6,298 nucleotides of DNA from Candidatus Borrarchaeota archaeon (GCA_016840645.1 JAEORY010000242.1:1-6298), one strand, 5' to 3'. Counted from the first letter of the stretch, positions 1 to 5,925 are shown. Notes: generated by a model from the letters alone, not told the origin. A program made the numbers and translations.

Positions 1-585
1 GTCCGTATCTGGGATAATGATACCACAGACTGGACAACCACCTTTGCGAATGGTGACCCCATTGATACCGGTACAGCTAATAATGCCTATGATCCTCAAC
101 TGGCAATCGATTCCACTGATAAAGTCTATGTTACATATTATCAATCTGATGGAGCATATTACCATATCTTTCTCAGCCGGTATGATGGGACAGATGTCCG
201 TATCTGGGACAATGACACGACCAGCTGGACAACCACCTTTGCGAATGGTGACCCCATTGATACCGGGTTGGCTAATACCGCCGCCTACCCTCAACTGGCC
301 ATCGATTCCACTGATAAAGTCTATGTTACCTATCGTCAATCTGATGGACCAAACGAGCATATCTTTCTCAGCCGGTATGATGGGACAGATGTCCGTATCT
401 GGGATAATGATACCACAGACTGGACAACCACCTTTGCGAATGGTGACCCCATTGATACCGGTACAGCTAATAATGCCTATGATCCTCAACTGGCAATCGA
501 TTCAAACAACTTAGTCTATGCTACCTATTATCAAAACGATGGGTCAAAGAACCATATTTACCTCAGTTCTTTTTATCGCCGGCCT
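1..585 (+). repeat. Three 195-bp tandem coding repeats
   Basis: Units begin at 1, 196 and 391, each with GTCCGTATCTGGGA, an exact 195-bp (65-codon) period. Units 1 and 3 are identical over their first 113 bases (1-113 and 391-503), while unit 2 differs from both at many positions there (for example the ACCAGC and GGTTGGC stretches). Units 1 and 2 are more alike in their second halves. The third unit diverges after 503 (SNNLVYATY), as expected for the last repeat of an array. More units probably lie upstream of the window. Confidence 0.95.
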
Positions 586-678
586 CCTGGTATCACTGTT
601 AATCCTACAAGCGGATTGTACACTACAGAGGCAGGGGGTACAGCAGACTTTACGGTGGTGCTATTTCTACTCAATTGA
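1..678 (+). pseudogene. 3' part of a tandem-repeat surface/secreted protein gene, truncated at its C-terminus
   Basis: The frame is open from base 1 to a TGA at 676-678 (225 codons); the start lies outside the window. Residues 1-195 are three 65-residue repeats, each with VRIWDND, a TTTFANGDPIDTG loop, then PQLAIDS, VYVTY and a conserved IFLSRYDGTD end. The PQLAIDS-VYVTY pattern resembles blades of sialidase/BNR-like beta-propellers, so an extracellular binding or structural role is likely, but I cannot name the protein. After the repeats comes PPGITVNPTSGLYTTEAGG-TADFTVVL, which I recognise as the opening of a beta-sandwich repeat (Calx-beta-like) common in large bacterial surface proteins. 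That domain normally continues for many more residues; here it ends after five unrelated codons (FLLN-stop follows VVL). The base composition also changes at this point. I infer that an inserted element cut the gene near 659-663. A naturally short C-terminus is less likely. Confidence 0.75.
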
Positions 679-690
679 AATAAAGAATGT

Positions 691-730
691 GGGATTTGGC
701 GGGATTAAACGGTTTTAAAAGGGATTTAAG
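691..730 (+). repeat. Four phased decamer repeats near the presumed element end
   Basis: Four consecutive 10-base units start at 691, 701, 711 and 721, loosely GGGATTTAAV. Three begin with GGGATT (691, 701, 721) and the unit at 711 is GGTTTTAAAA. They lie about 30 bases inside the point where the host gene breaks off. Repeats on one face of the helix are consistent with transposase-binding or bent DNA, but no function is shown by the sequence alone. Confidence 0.55.
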
Positions 731-753
731 GTAGTTATAAAGATACTAAAAAT

Positions 754-826
754 AAAATTTCTCAAATTAAGTGCAAACAGGGTATAGGCAAAATCTAACG
801 AAATTCGCACTTAAAATGAGAATTTT
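754..826. repeat. Long near-perfect inverted repeat (possible bidirectional terminator or structured RNA)
   Basis: The arms are 754-774 and 807-826, with a perfect 8-bp core TTAAGTGC (767-774) and GCACTTAA (807-814), extended by CTCA/TGAG and AAAATT/AATTTT with one bulge and two mismatches. The loop is 32 bases. A run of T follows the right arm on the plus strand (823-828), and AAATTTTATTTTT follows on the minus strand. It lies between the broken plus-strand gene and the 3' end of the minus-strand methyltransferase gene, so it could stop transcription from both sides. The loop is longer than in ordinary factor-independent terminators, so a recombination site or small structured RNA is also possible. 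Confidence 0.55.
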
Positions 827-930
827 TTATGCGGCTTTAAATAGTTATTTTATAAACTTTTAAATAACCAGAGAATCGAGAGAACTTATATATCTTTATA
901 TGAAAGTAGTTTTTTTAATTTTACTACGAC

Positions 931-1791
931 TTAAATACTAATTATGCCTCCGGGAAATTGAGGGATATTAAGACCATCGCTAAATATAATAATTTCATTA
1001 CCTTGCTTCCGTTGATTCGCTCTATATCGCAAGTTAATATTCAAATTCTTTTTATCCTGATACATATCTAAAATCTGCGGCACATTGTCATAGGATAGTA
1101 CCCATTTAAAAGGCAATCCTCTTATAAACCAAGATAGAGCCTGATGGTCGGAATGGCTGTAATTGTTTAAGTATAACTCTCCACCCATTATGTAATAAGG
1201 CGGATCGAGGTACACGAGAGTTTTTTCTTGTGGAAGGTTTTTTATTATATTTTTCAGGAAATACGTGGCATCGTAGCAATAAACATGAATTCTTTCCGCA
1301 TAAAAAGCGATAGATTGAATTCGACGAATTAGATTTTTCTTATTGAAGCGGGCGTCTATTTTCCACGATCCTGTTTGATTTAAGCCTCCAATAGGTCGGG
1401 CTCCGAGGATGCCAGATCTGTTGCATCGATTAAGAAAGAATGTCGCAAAACCAAGCTCAAGCGAGGTGTGCCCCTCTGGATTGTCGTAAATGTGTTTTTG
1501 CCATCTCCATTCTTCAATACTTATTTCAACCTTTTCGATCAATCTTATAAAAGGCTCCGTTTCATTTAAAAGTGAATGCCAAAAAGAAAAAATATGAGGA
1601 TCTATATCATTTAGGTAGACGTGTTGGATATATTCCCTCAATAAAAGTTCTATAGCTAATCCTGCTCCCCCACAAAATGGCTCTATATAAAATCCGTCAG
1701 TTAGATTATTTTGCCTCAAAATAAAAGCAATGAATTTATAAAGAGCGCCTTTTCCCCCTGGGTACCGTAGTGGTGTCTTGAAGTTGTCCAT
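931..1791 (-). CDS. D12-class DNA N6-adenine methyltransferase
   Basis: This 286-residue protein should transfer a methyl group from S-adenosylmethionine to N6 of adenine in a specific DNA site. Family motifs are in the alpha-class (Dam/D12) order: RYPGGKG (9-15), the AdoMet-binding EPFCGGAG (37-44), NDIDP (61-65), the D12-typical NRCNRSG (121-127), catalytic DPPYY (196-200) and NYSHSDHQ (210-217). Length and motif set are those of an intact enzyme; the target sequence cannot be read from it. The ATG at 1789-1791 has GGAGGAG four bases upstream. The start lies inside the 3' end of the ParB-like gene (56-bp overlap), so the two are probably co-transcribed and translationally coupled. No restriction endonuclease gene is recognisable beside it, so it is an orphan methyltransferase or one whose partner is the ParB-like protein. 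A role in modifying phage DNA, as mom does for Mu by other chemistry, is inference. Confidence 0.92.
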   Translation of the reverse strand: MDNFKTPLRYPGGKGALYKFIAFILRQNNLTDGFYIEPFCGGAGLAIELLLREYIQHVYLNDIDPHIFSFWHSLLNETEPFIRLIEKVEISIEEWRWQKHIYDNPEGHTSLELGFATFFLNRCNRSGILGARPIGGLNQTGSWKIDARFNKKNLIRRIQSIAFYAERIHVYCYDATYFLKNIIKNLPQEKTLVYLDPPYYIMGGELYLNNYSHSDHQALSWFIRGLPFKWVLSYDNVPQILDMYQDKKNLNINLRYRANQRKQGNEIIIFSDGLNIPQFPGGIISI

Positions 1792-3232
1792 GATTCTCCT
1801 CCGACTGAGATAGCATAATTATAAACAATCTTTCGAGCGGTGGCCAGTGATTTCTTGTCTGGTCCTCAGAGAGAGAAAACTCTTCGTTATGTATTAATGA
1901 ATTAAGTGTACTTAATGATGGAGAATCAGAAGAGTTTTTAAAATGTTGTAGAGCTTTTTTCGTGTTCTCATCTCCTATTAAAGTTATCTTCCTATTACTT
2001 ATATATTCAAGTAATATGCCCAACTGCGCATCTGCAAGCTTTATGTCGTTTTTTGTTTGAGGAATGGGTCTTGCAGGAATGGACTTGATCCCATGCATCT
2101 TCAAAAACATCCTTAAGCTCTTTTCCAGAAAGACACGAAATGTTATTGCTGAAGCATTGGGATATGATTTGACAGACATTTTTTTTAGTTCATCGCAGAG
2201 CTTCCTCAAATTTGCCCCTTGATCCAGACGATACACGAAGCTGGAAGGGATGATACCCGCGGGCTGCTTTCTTGATCTAAGTCTTATTGGTTTTCCTTCC
2301 TTATGAAACTCATCTCGCGTGTGCTTCGTTTGACTTAAGAGTTCGGAAACCATAATGCGCCTTGGTATTTTAACGGAAGGGGCCTGATCTCTTAATTTAT
2401 TTGCGTAACGTTCCCTATCACTAACAGAATCGAGTGACCGAGAGTCTTCATCTTTTCGGCTTACGTCTGTCAAAATGGCCTTATAAAGCATTTCAAAGGT
2501 TTCACGATCAGATATTTCCTGAAGGTCGCCAGAAAGACCAAGAACCATTCGTATGGGAGGGGAGTCATAACAGCGCTCAACATTGGTGAATGGGAATTTC
2601 TCCTTATTTCTAAGGAAAGACGATACATCCTCAGGGAGTTCCAGTGAACATGCCAGTTGATACATCCTATCCATTTTAATAAAGCGGTTTAAATCGGGCT
2701 GGTTGATTCCCATTTGTTCCAAAGCTGACCTTTGGTCAGGGGCGCTTTTAAGCAGGTTTTGTATGTATCCAGCCTCCATAAGAACTGACCACGGTTTTAT
2801 GGTTGTGTGTGTATGTTTTTCTATGATAATCGGGGTAGCCGCTTCACGTGAAGGCGCAACGACCGTTTGCACCTTTTTTAAAAGATCCCTGCTCACTAAA
2901 TGAGATAATTTTCTAAACTTACTCTTATATTGATCAGGCGCGGCGTCTGGACTCAACAACAACTTTAAGGCGGCAACTCGCCTATTACCCTCAAGCACAT
3001 AGCGATTCAATTCATCTACTCTAAAAACTATGAGCACTTCATCTGGGAAGAATCCGTTGACTGCTATACTTCTCGCTAATTCATAAACAGAGTAATTCTC
3101 TGTAAAATGAGCGAGTAGCGATCTTTGGTCGGTTTCTTGGAATCCAAGACCAGATACTCTTGGATTTTGAGGGTCAAGCTTGAGGCTAGTGATATTAAAT
3201 TCTTTTCTTTCCCAACTTGAATAATCAAACAT
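1736..3232 (-). CDS. ParB/Srx-fold domain protein (ParB-like nuclease/CTPase), cargo gene
   Basis: This is a 498-residue protein. The N-terminal part (about 12-95) is a ParB/sulfiredoxin-fold domain: ITSLKLDPQNPRV, then ELARSIAVNGFFPDEVLIV (51-69) and the signature EGNRRVAALKLL (81-92), equivalent to the GERRxRA nucleotide-binding box of ParB. Residues 128-160 (SREAATPIIIEKH, KPWSVLMEAGYIQNLL) continue the ParB-like core. Residues 170-195 could be a helix-turn-helix. The C-terminal part holds ITFRVFLEKSLRMFL (363-377) and STLNSLIHN with a HWPPLERLF helix (441-470), resembling a helical domain I associate with other ParB-like and defence-linked proteins. Much longer than chromosomal ParB and with no ParA gene nearby, it is unlikely to segregate plasmids. 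The ATG at 3230-3232 has AAAGGAGGT six bases upstream. The 3' end overlaps the methyltransferase gene, implying joint expression. DNA nicking, CTP use or a switch for the methyltransferase are all possible. Confidence 0.8.
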   Translation of the reverse strand: MFDYSSWERKEFNITSLKLDPQNPRVSGLGFQETDQRSLLAHFTENYSVYELARSIAVNGFFPDEVLIVFRVDELNRYVLEGNRRVAALKLLLSPDAAPDQYKSKFRKLSHLVSRDLLKKVQTVVAPSREAATPIIIEKHTHTTIKPWSVLMEAGYIQNLLKSAPDQRSALEQMGINQPDLNRFIKMDRMYQLACSLELPEDVSSFLRNKEKFPFTNVERCYDSPPIRMVLGLSGDLQEISDRETFEMLYKAILTDVSRKDEDSRSLDSVSDRERYANKLRDQAPSVKIPRRIMVSELLSQTKHTRDEFHKEGKPIRLRSRKQPAGIIPSSFVYRLDQGANLRKLCDELKKMSVKSYPNASAITFRVFLEKSLRMFLKMHGIKSIPARPIPQTKNDIKLADAQLGILLEYISNRKITLIGDENTKKALQHFKNSSDSPSLSTLNSLIHNEEFSLSEDQTRNHWPPLERLFIIMLSQSEENHGQLQDTTTVPRGKRRSL

Positions 3233-3383
3233 CAGTGACCTCCTTTCGGGACATCGCTGGATGGGTTTTTAACCTCGGATCTCTCGGAGTAGTGTTTCCA
3301 GAGCTGGATAGCGTTTGTCCTTGACGGATCAACTCAGAGCCTGGGGTTTGACACTGGTCTTTTTTTCAATACTATTATTTAAA

Positions 3384-3689
3384 TCAGTTAAGAGCAGATC
3401 TGACCCCTTTTTTTACTTGTTCAGCGCTAATGGACTCGTGCCAATGTGCCACTATGTAGTCATTATATATATTGATCGCATTCCAGTACTTATATTCTGA
3501 AACGTCGTACTCGTCGATCCAATGCGTATCATGCACCAGGTCGCATATTCTGACAAAAAAAGATTTGAATTCATCTTTGTAGCGGCCACGGTATTTAAAA
3601 TTTCCACACTCAATTACACCCGTTGCCAAAAGGTATATTGGTTTATTCGCCTGTTGCTGATATGCTATTTTGATTCTCTTAACTGCCAT
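3384..3689 (-). CDS. Hypothetical protein, 101 residues, possibly with a chimeric C-terminus
   Basis: I do not recognise this protein. It is soluble, rich in aromatic and charged residues (HWIDEYDVSEYKYWNAINIY, about 56-75), with no signal peptide, membrane segment or Cys pairs. The start ATG at 3687-3689 has only a weak GAGTGATG upstream. The reading frame lies in the same direction as its neighbours: the gene for the small membrane protein upstream (115-bp gap) and the ParB-like gene downstream (151-bp gap). Its last codons (KKGVRSALN, 3387-3413) are the translation of a GGGGTCAGATCTGCTC stretch that looks like a REP-type motif, so the original C-terminus may have been replaced. Amino-acid composition favours a real or recently real gene; the opposite-strand frames here look like shadows. 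Confidence 0.5.
   Translation of the reverse strand: MAVKRIKIAYQQQANKPIYLLATGVIECGNFKYRGRYKDEFKSFFVRICDLVHDTHWIDEYDVSEYKYWNAINIYNDYIVAHWHESISAEQVKKGVRSALN
3388..3414 (-). repeat. REP-like / transposon-remnant motif
   Basis: The minus strand reads a run of A, then GGGGTCAGATCTGCTCTTAA. From memory, GGGGTCAGRTCT-type motifs are dispersed in many proteobacterial genomes and flank REP-associated (Y1 HUH) transposase genes. No transposase is present here, so this would be an isolated copy or scar. It supplies the last codons and stop region of the 101-residue hypothetical protein. Confidence 0.4.
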
Positions 3690-3693
3690 CTAT

Positions 3694-3789
3694 TCACATC
3701 ACTCTAACATACAATAAGTAAATTATAGATGTGACAGTAATTCTGCTTTCTGCATAGTGCACGGCTGCTAAAAGCTATCAAATCACATC
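3694..3789. promoter_or_regulatory. Three copies of TCACATC around a small-gene start (possible operators)
   Basis: TCACATC occurs at 3694-3700, inverted (GATGTGA) at 3728-3734, and direct again at 3783-3789, all inside the 115-bp gap upstream of the 101-residue gene (start 3689). The first two form an inverted repeat with a 27-base spacer. The AT-rich stretch between them could hold a promoter for the minus-strand genes. A regulator binding here is inference; seven-base matches can arise by chance. Confidence 0.25.
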
Positions 3790-3804
3790 CGGGCTTTAAG
3801 TGTG

Positions 3805-4212
3805 TTATCTCCACTCCTCCAGACGGATGATTTTTCTGTCCGGGCGGCGGTTATTCCAGAGCCAGAGGGCATTGGTTTTGATAACTTTCAGAAGAGCCAG
3901 GTCCTCCAGGTGCCATCTGGGGATCCGGCGCCTCTTTTCGGCTTCATAGAGCCTGGCCAATGTCCAGAGCCAGAGAAGGCCCAAAAGGCCGCTGATCTTT
4001 CTTTTGTATTGTTTCAGGAAACGGAGTAACGGGCTGGATTTTTTGTCGGGTGTGGTGGGGATAGCAAGGAGTTGTGCCTGTGCGTGCCTTGCCTGTTCGA
4101 TGGGACTCGAGGGATTGGTGGTATGTTTTACATTGTTTGTGAGATAGCTACAACTTGTTGTGATAAGTAAAAGAGTGACGAACAGGCCGCCATAGATACG
4201 GTGTTTTTTCAT
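3805..4212 (-). CDS. Small membrane-anchored protein with signal peptide, possible superinfection-exclusion factor
   Basis: This is a 135-residue protein of unknown family. Residues 1-21 form a signal peptide: MKKHR, a hydrophobic core (GGLFVTLLLITTS), then Cys21. The ITTSC site resembles a lipoprotein signal but has Thr at -3, so lipidation is uncertain. A second hydrophobic stretch at about 74-88 (SGLLGLLWLWTLARLY) is flanked by basic residues and is likely a transmembrane helix. The tail is basic and Trp-rich (RIPRWHLEDL, NALWLWNNRRPDR). The ATG at 4210-4212 has AGAGGT eight bases upstream. It lies 47 bp after the repressor gene on the same strand and is probably expressed with it in the lysogen. 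Small envelope proteins next to phage repressors often block entry of related phages, which is a reasonable but unproven guess. A lysis accessory protein is less likely in this position. Confidence 0.6.
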   Translation of the reverse strand: MKKHRIYGGLFVTLLLITTSCSYLTNNVKHTTNPSSPIEQARHAQAQLLAIPTTPDKKSSPLLRFLKQYKRKISGLLGLLWLWTLARLYEAEKRRRIPRWHLEDLALLKVIKTNALWLWNNRRPDRKIIRLEEWR

Positions 4213-4259
4213 AAGCGGACCTCTGGAGTTTTTTAGAAGATTGCACTACGTATTTTTAC

Positions 4260-4775
4260 CTATATCTCTCCAATTGCCTTTGTCAATGTTTTTATCGTTT
4301 TTTCAAGTATTTCCTTCTTCCTTTTATCCTTCCTGATAGTTCTCTCCCTCATAGCTTCGTTACACTGCCCCACAGCAGAAATGTAGACCCCTTTCCGGCC
4401 GAGGGGATCAAGCTCACGAAGCGCCTTTATTAATTCATATTCTTCGTTATTGATAGAGAGTGGAGCATGAAAGTTATCCACATGCTCAGCTACACTTTCA
4501 TTCAGCCTATCCTTGATCATATAATGATCGCCTTCAACGATTTTATTTTTAGATAAAATTCGGGCTAATTTTAACAGCCCATCGGGGACTTTCCTTTCTC
4601 CACTTTCATACCTATAATAGGTCTTAGGGGCAACTCCAAGGGCTTTGGCAAAATCTTTAACACTCTGAGAACCACGTAGGGACTTTAATTCAGCGCCTCG
4701 CTCTATATATAAATAATTTTTTATTTTATTTTCGCTGTTGGTCACTTTTTTTCTTGACAAGTCCCCAATGGTCAT
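4260..4775 (-). CDS. XRE-family helix-turn-helix phage repressor
   Basis: This 171-residue protein has an XRE/Cro-CI type DNA-binding domain at about 26-75: RGAELKSLRG, SVKDFAKALGVAPKTYYRYE (39-58), then SGERKVPDGLLKLARIL. The C-terminal half is helical and charged (EEYELIKALRELDPLGRKG, then a Lys-rich tail) and lacks a LexA-type self-cleavage domain, so SOS-triggered autocleavage is not expected. It is transcribed away from the Ner-like gene, as the c repressor is in Mu-like phages, and probably keeps the lytic genes silent. The assigned ATG at 4773-4775 has no good ribosome site; the GTG at codon 11 is an alternative, and the HTH is unaffected by the choice. A TTGAAT box with TAATAA 15 bases later on the minus strand, just upstream, could be its promoter. 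Confidence 0.8.
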   Translation of the reverse strand: MTIGDLSRKKVTNSENKIKNYLYIERGAELKSLRGSQSVKDFAKALGVAPKTYYRYESGERKVPDGLLKLARILSKNKIVEGDHYMIKDRLNESVAEHVDNFHAPLSINNEEYELIKALRELDPLGRKGVYISAVGQCNEAMRERTIRKDKRKKEILEKTIKTLTKAIGEI

Positions 4776-4834
4776 TTTATAAAGGTTATTAGCTATCTAT
4801 ACACCAATTCAAAATAGATAAAAGGAGCGTTGAA

Positions 4835-5062
4835 TCATGAAGAAACATCAAATAAAAAAATCAGAACCGATTCTTCCTTTCTTGAAAAATCAAAATGGCG
4901 GTCTATACATACGAACGTCAGAATCTTGTTATTTGGAGAAGTTCTTACGGTTAATTTGTCGCCAATGCAAGGGTAAACATCATCATAATGAAATTCAATA
5001 AGCCCAGTTTCTCCATCAAGTGCTTTTTCGGCAGTTTTTGTGAAGTTTGTTTCTACTATCAT
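4835..5062 (-). CDS. Hypothetical small protein, 75 residues, upstream of the repressor
   Basis: I chose the ATG at 5060-5062; a GGGAGAG stretch lies about 10 bases upstream, a slightly long spacing. The protein is acidic with alternating hydrophobic stretches (GLIEFHYDDV, GDKLTV, ILTFVCIDRHFDF, SVLIFLFDV), suggesting a small beta-rich fold. It is not recognised. It precedes the repressor gene by 59 bp on the same strand, so both may form the lysogenic operon. Codon use (purine-first codons, acid-rich product) favours it over a 54-codon plus-strand frame at 4837-5001 in the same DNA. The frame stays open upstream to 5230, but that part runs antisense to the Ner-like gene and is not credible. 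Confidence 0.55.
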   Translation of the reverse strand: MIVETNFTKTAEKALDGETGLIEFHYDDVYPCIGDKLTVRTSPNNKILTFVCIDRHFDFSRKEESVLIFLFDVSS

Positions 5063-5093
5063 TATCTTATTACTCTCCCACAAAGGTTGCTTT

Positions 5094-5408
5094 GTGAAAA
5101 TAAAACTCATTAAAGAGCTAATAAAAGCCAAGGGCCTAACCCTCAAAGAGGTAGCCGGCGAATTGGGGCTCGGATACCACCTGTTTGAGAAGGTTGTTAT
5201 CCGGGCGCATTCTAAAACCAAAAACGGCATAAAGTTCTACGAGACCCGCCATGTCCGTGAGAAGATTGCCGCCTGGTTAGGCTATCCTTATGATCTCATC
5301 TGGGGACCTAATGCCGATTATTTCCTTAAAAAATTAATTGCCGAGGAAATCGAGCGGCAGGTCGAGGATGAGAAAGATCAGCGGCTTAAGGCCCTTGGGT
5401 TTTTATAA
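5094..5408 (+). CDS. Ner-like DNA-binding protein (early lytic regulator)
   Basis: This is a 104-residue protein if begun at GTG 5094-5096, which has AAAGG eight bases upstream. An in-frame ATG at 5040 would add an implausible hydrophobic leader and overlap the divergent gene. Residues 2-70 resemble the Mu Ner/Nlp helix-turn-helix: IKELIKAKGLTLKEVAGELG (7-26), YHLFEKVVIRA, then VREKIAAWLGYPYDLIWGP (54-72), matching the family's 'ia.aLg..p..iWp' ending. A charged helical tail follows (EEIERQVEDEKDQRLKAL). In Mu, Ner represses the repressor promoter and tunes early transcription, so the same role is likely here. Its start codon is only 31 bases from that of the divergent 75-residue gene, so the early promoter must lie within or overlap that gene. 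Confidence 0.7.
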   Translation: MKIKLIKELIKAKGLTLKEVAGELGLGYHLFEKVVIRAHSKTKNGIKFYETRHVREKIAAWLGYPYDLIWGPNADYFLKKLIAEEIERQVEDEKDQRLKALGFL

Positions 5409-5430
5409 TCCTTAATACGCAGGCTTGTCA

Positions 5431-5925
5431 ATGTCTAAATCCAGGAAAAAAACTGACAGACAATATAGCCTTTTTGAGCTTATTTCACGGCTTCAGAAAT
5501 CTACCACAGTACATTCAGGCAGCCTGAATATCCAATTCCACCTTCAGGGCATCGTCACAGAATGCATCAAGCATTGCCCGCTTTCCCGCTGGGAGATAGC
5601 GGGCCGGATGAGCGCCCTCGTCAATCAAGAAATTACAAAGTATATGCTCGATACCTGGACAGCGGAAAGCAAGGAATATCATCGTTTCCCGGCGGAATAC
5701 ATGCCCGCTTTCTGCCAGGCTGTAGGCTCGTATGAACCTTTGAGGTTTCTTGCAGAAAAGGCTGGAGTTTTTGTGCTGCCGGGACATGAGGCACTGCGTG
5801 CGGAGATAAAGAAGATAGAGGAAGAGATCAGAGATCTTCAGAAACAGAGGCAAAAAAGGATGTTGTTTTTGGAGGAGATATCGAATGGGAAAAAGAAAGG
5901 GAAGAAAACTAACCAGAGTGGTTAA
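5431..5925 (+). CDS. Conserved early protein of Mu-like phages, function unknown
   Basis: This is a 164-residue protein from ATG 5431-5433, with GCAGG seven bases upstream; a TTG two codons earlier is possible but less likely. It begins basic (MSKSRKKTDRQ), then has SLFELISRLQ (13-22), a probable helix-turn-helix-like core (CPLSRWEIAGRMSALV, 49-64; EITKYMLDTWTAESKE, 67-82; RFPAEYMPAFCQAVG, 85-99), and ends in a coiled-coil helix (ALRAEIKKIEEEIRDLQKQ, 121-139) and a Lys-rich tail. I know similar proteins from the early region of Mu-like prophages just before the transposase, but no function is established to my knowledge. The residue pattern suggests DNA binding. It follows the Ner-like gene by 22 bp and is probably in the same transcript. 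Confidence 0.7.
   Translation: MSKSRKKTDRQYSLFELISRLQKSTTVHSGSLNIQFHLQGIVTECIKHCPLSRWEIAGRMSALVNQEITKYMLDTWTAESKEYHRFPAEYMPAFCQAVGSYEPLRFLAEKAGVFVLPGHEALRAEIKKIEEEIRDLQKQRQKRMLFLEEISNGKKKGKKTNQSG

Noticed and set aside
17..514. 165-residue frame (MIPQTGQPPLRM...) on the plus strand
   Set aside because: It is an out-of-frame shadow of the tandem repeats; the repeat frame from base 1 gives a sensible protein with family-like motifs.
1..585. Tandem repeats as a CRISPR array
   Set aside because: Units are 195-bp coding repeats without unique spacers.
903..926. GTAGT...ACTAC hairpin next to the methyltransferase stop as a terminator
   Set aside because: Only five base pairs around a 12-base loop and no proper T-tract in the needed direction.
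3315..3500. 61-codon plus-strand frame beginning MSLTDQLRAWG
   Set aside because: No good ribosome site, it runs through the REP-like motif and overlaps the 101-residue minus gene; more likely repeat-derived or noise.
3802..4029. 75-codon plus-strand frame opposite the small membrane protein
   Set aside because: It is antisense to a gene with a signal peptide, membrane helix and good ribosome site.
4837..5001. 54-codon plus-strand frame with AAAGGAG nine bases upstream
   Set aside because: The product has no recognisable fold and lies antisense to the more protein-like 75-residue minus frame. I kept it only as a point in the findings.
4963..5001. Cys-His cluster (CRQCKGKHHH) in that frame, recalling the Mu Com zinc finger
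   Set aside because: Too few Cys and no proper Cys4 spacing; chance in a doubtful frame.
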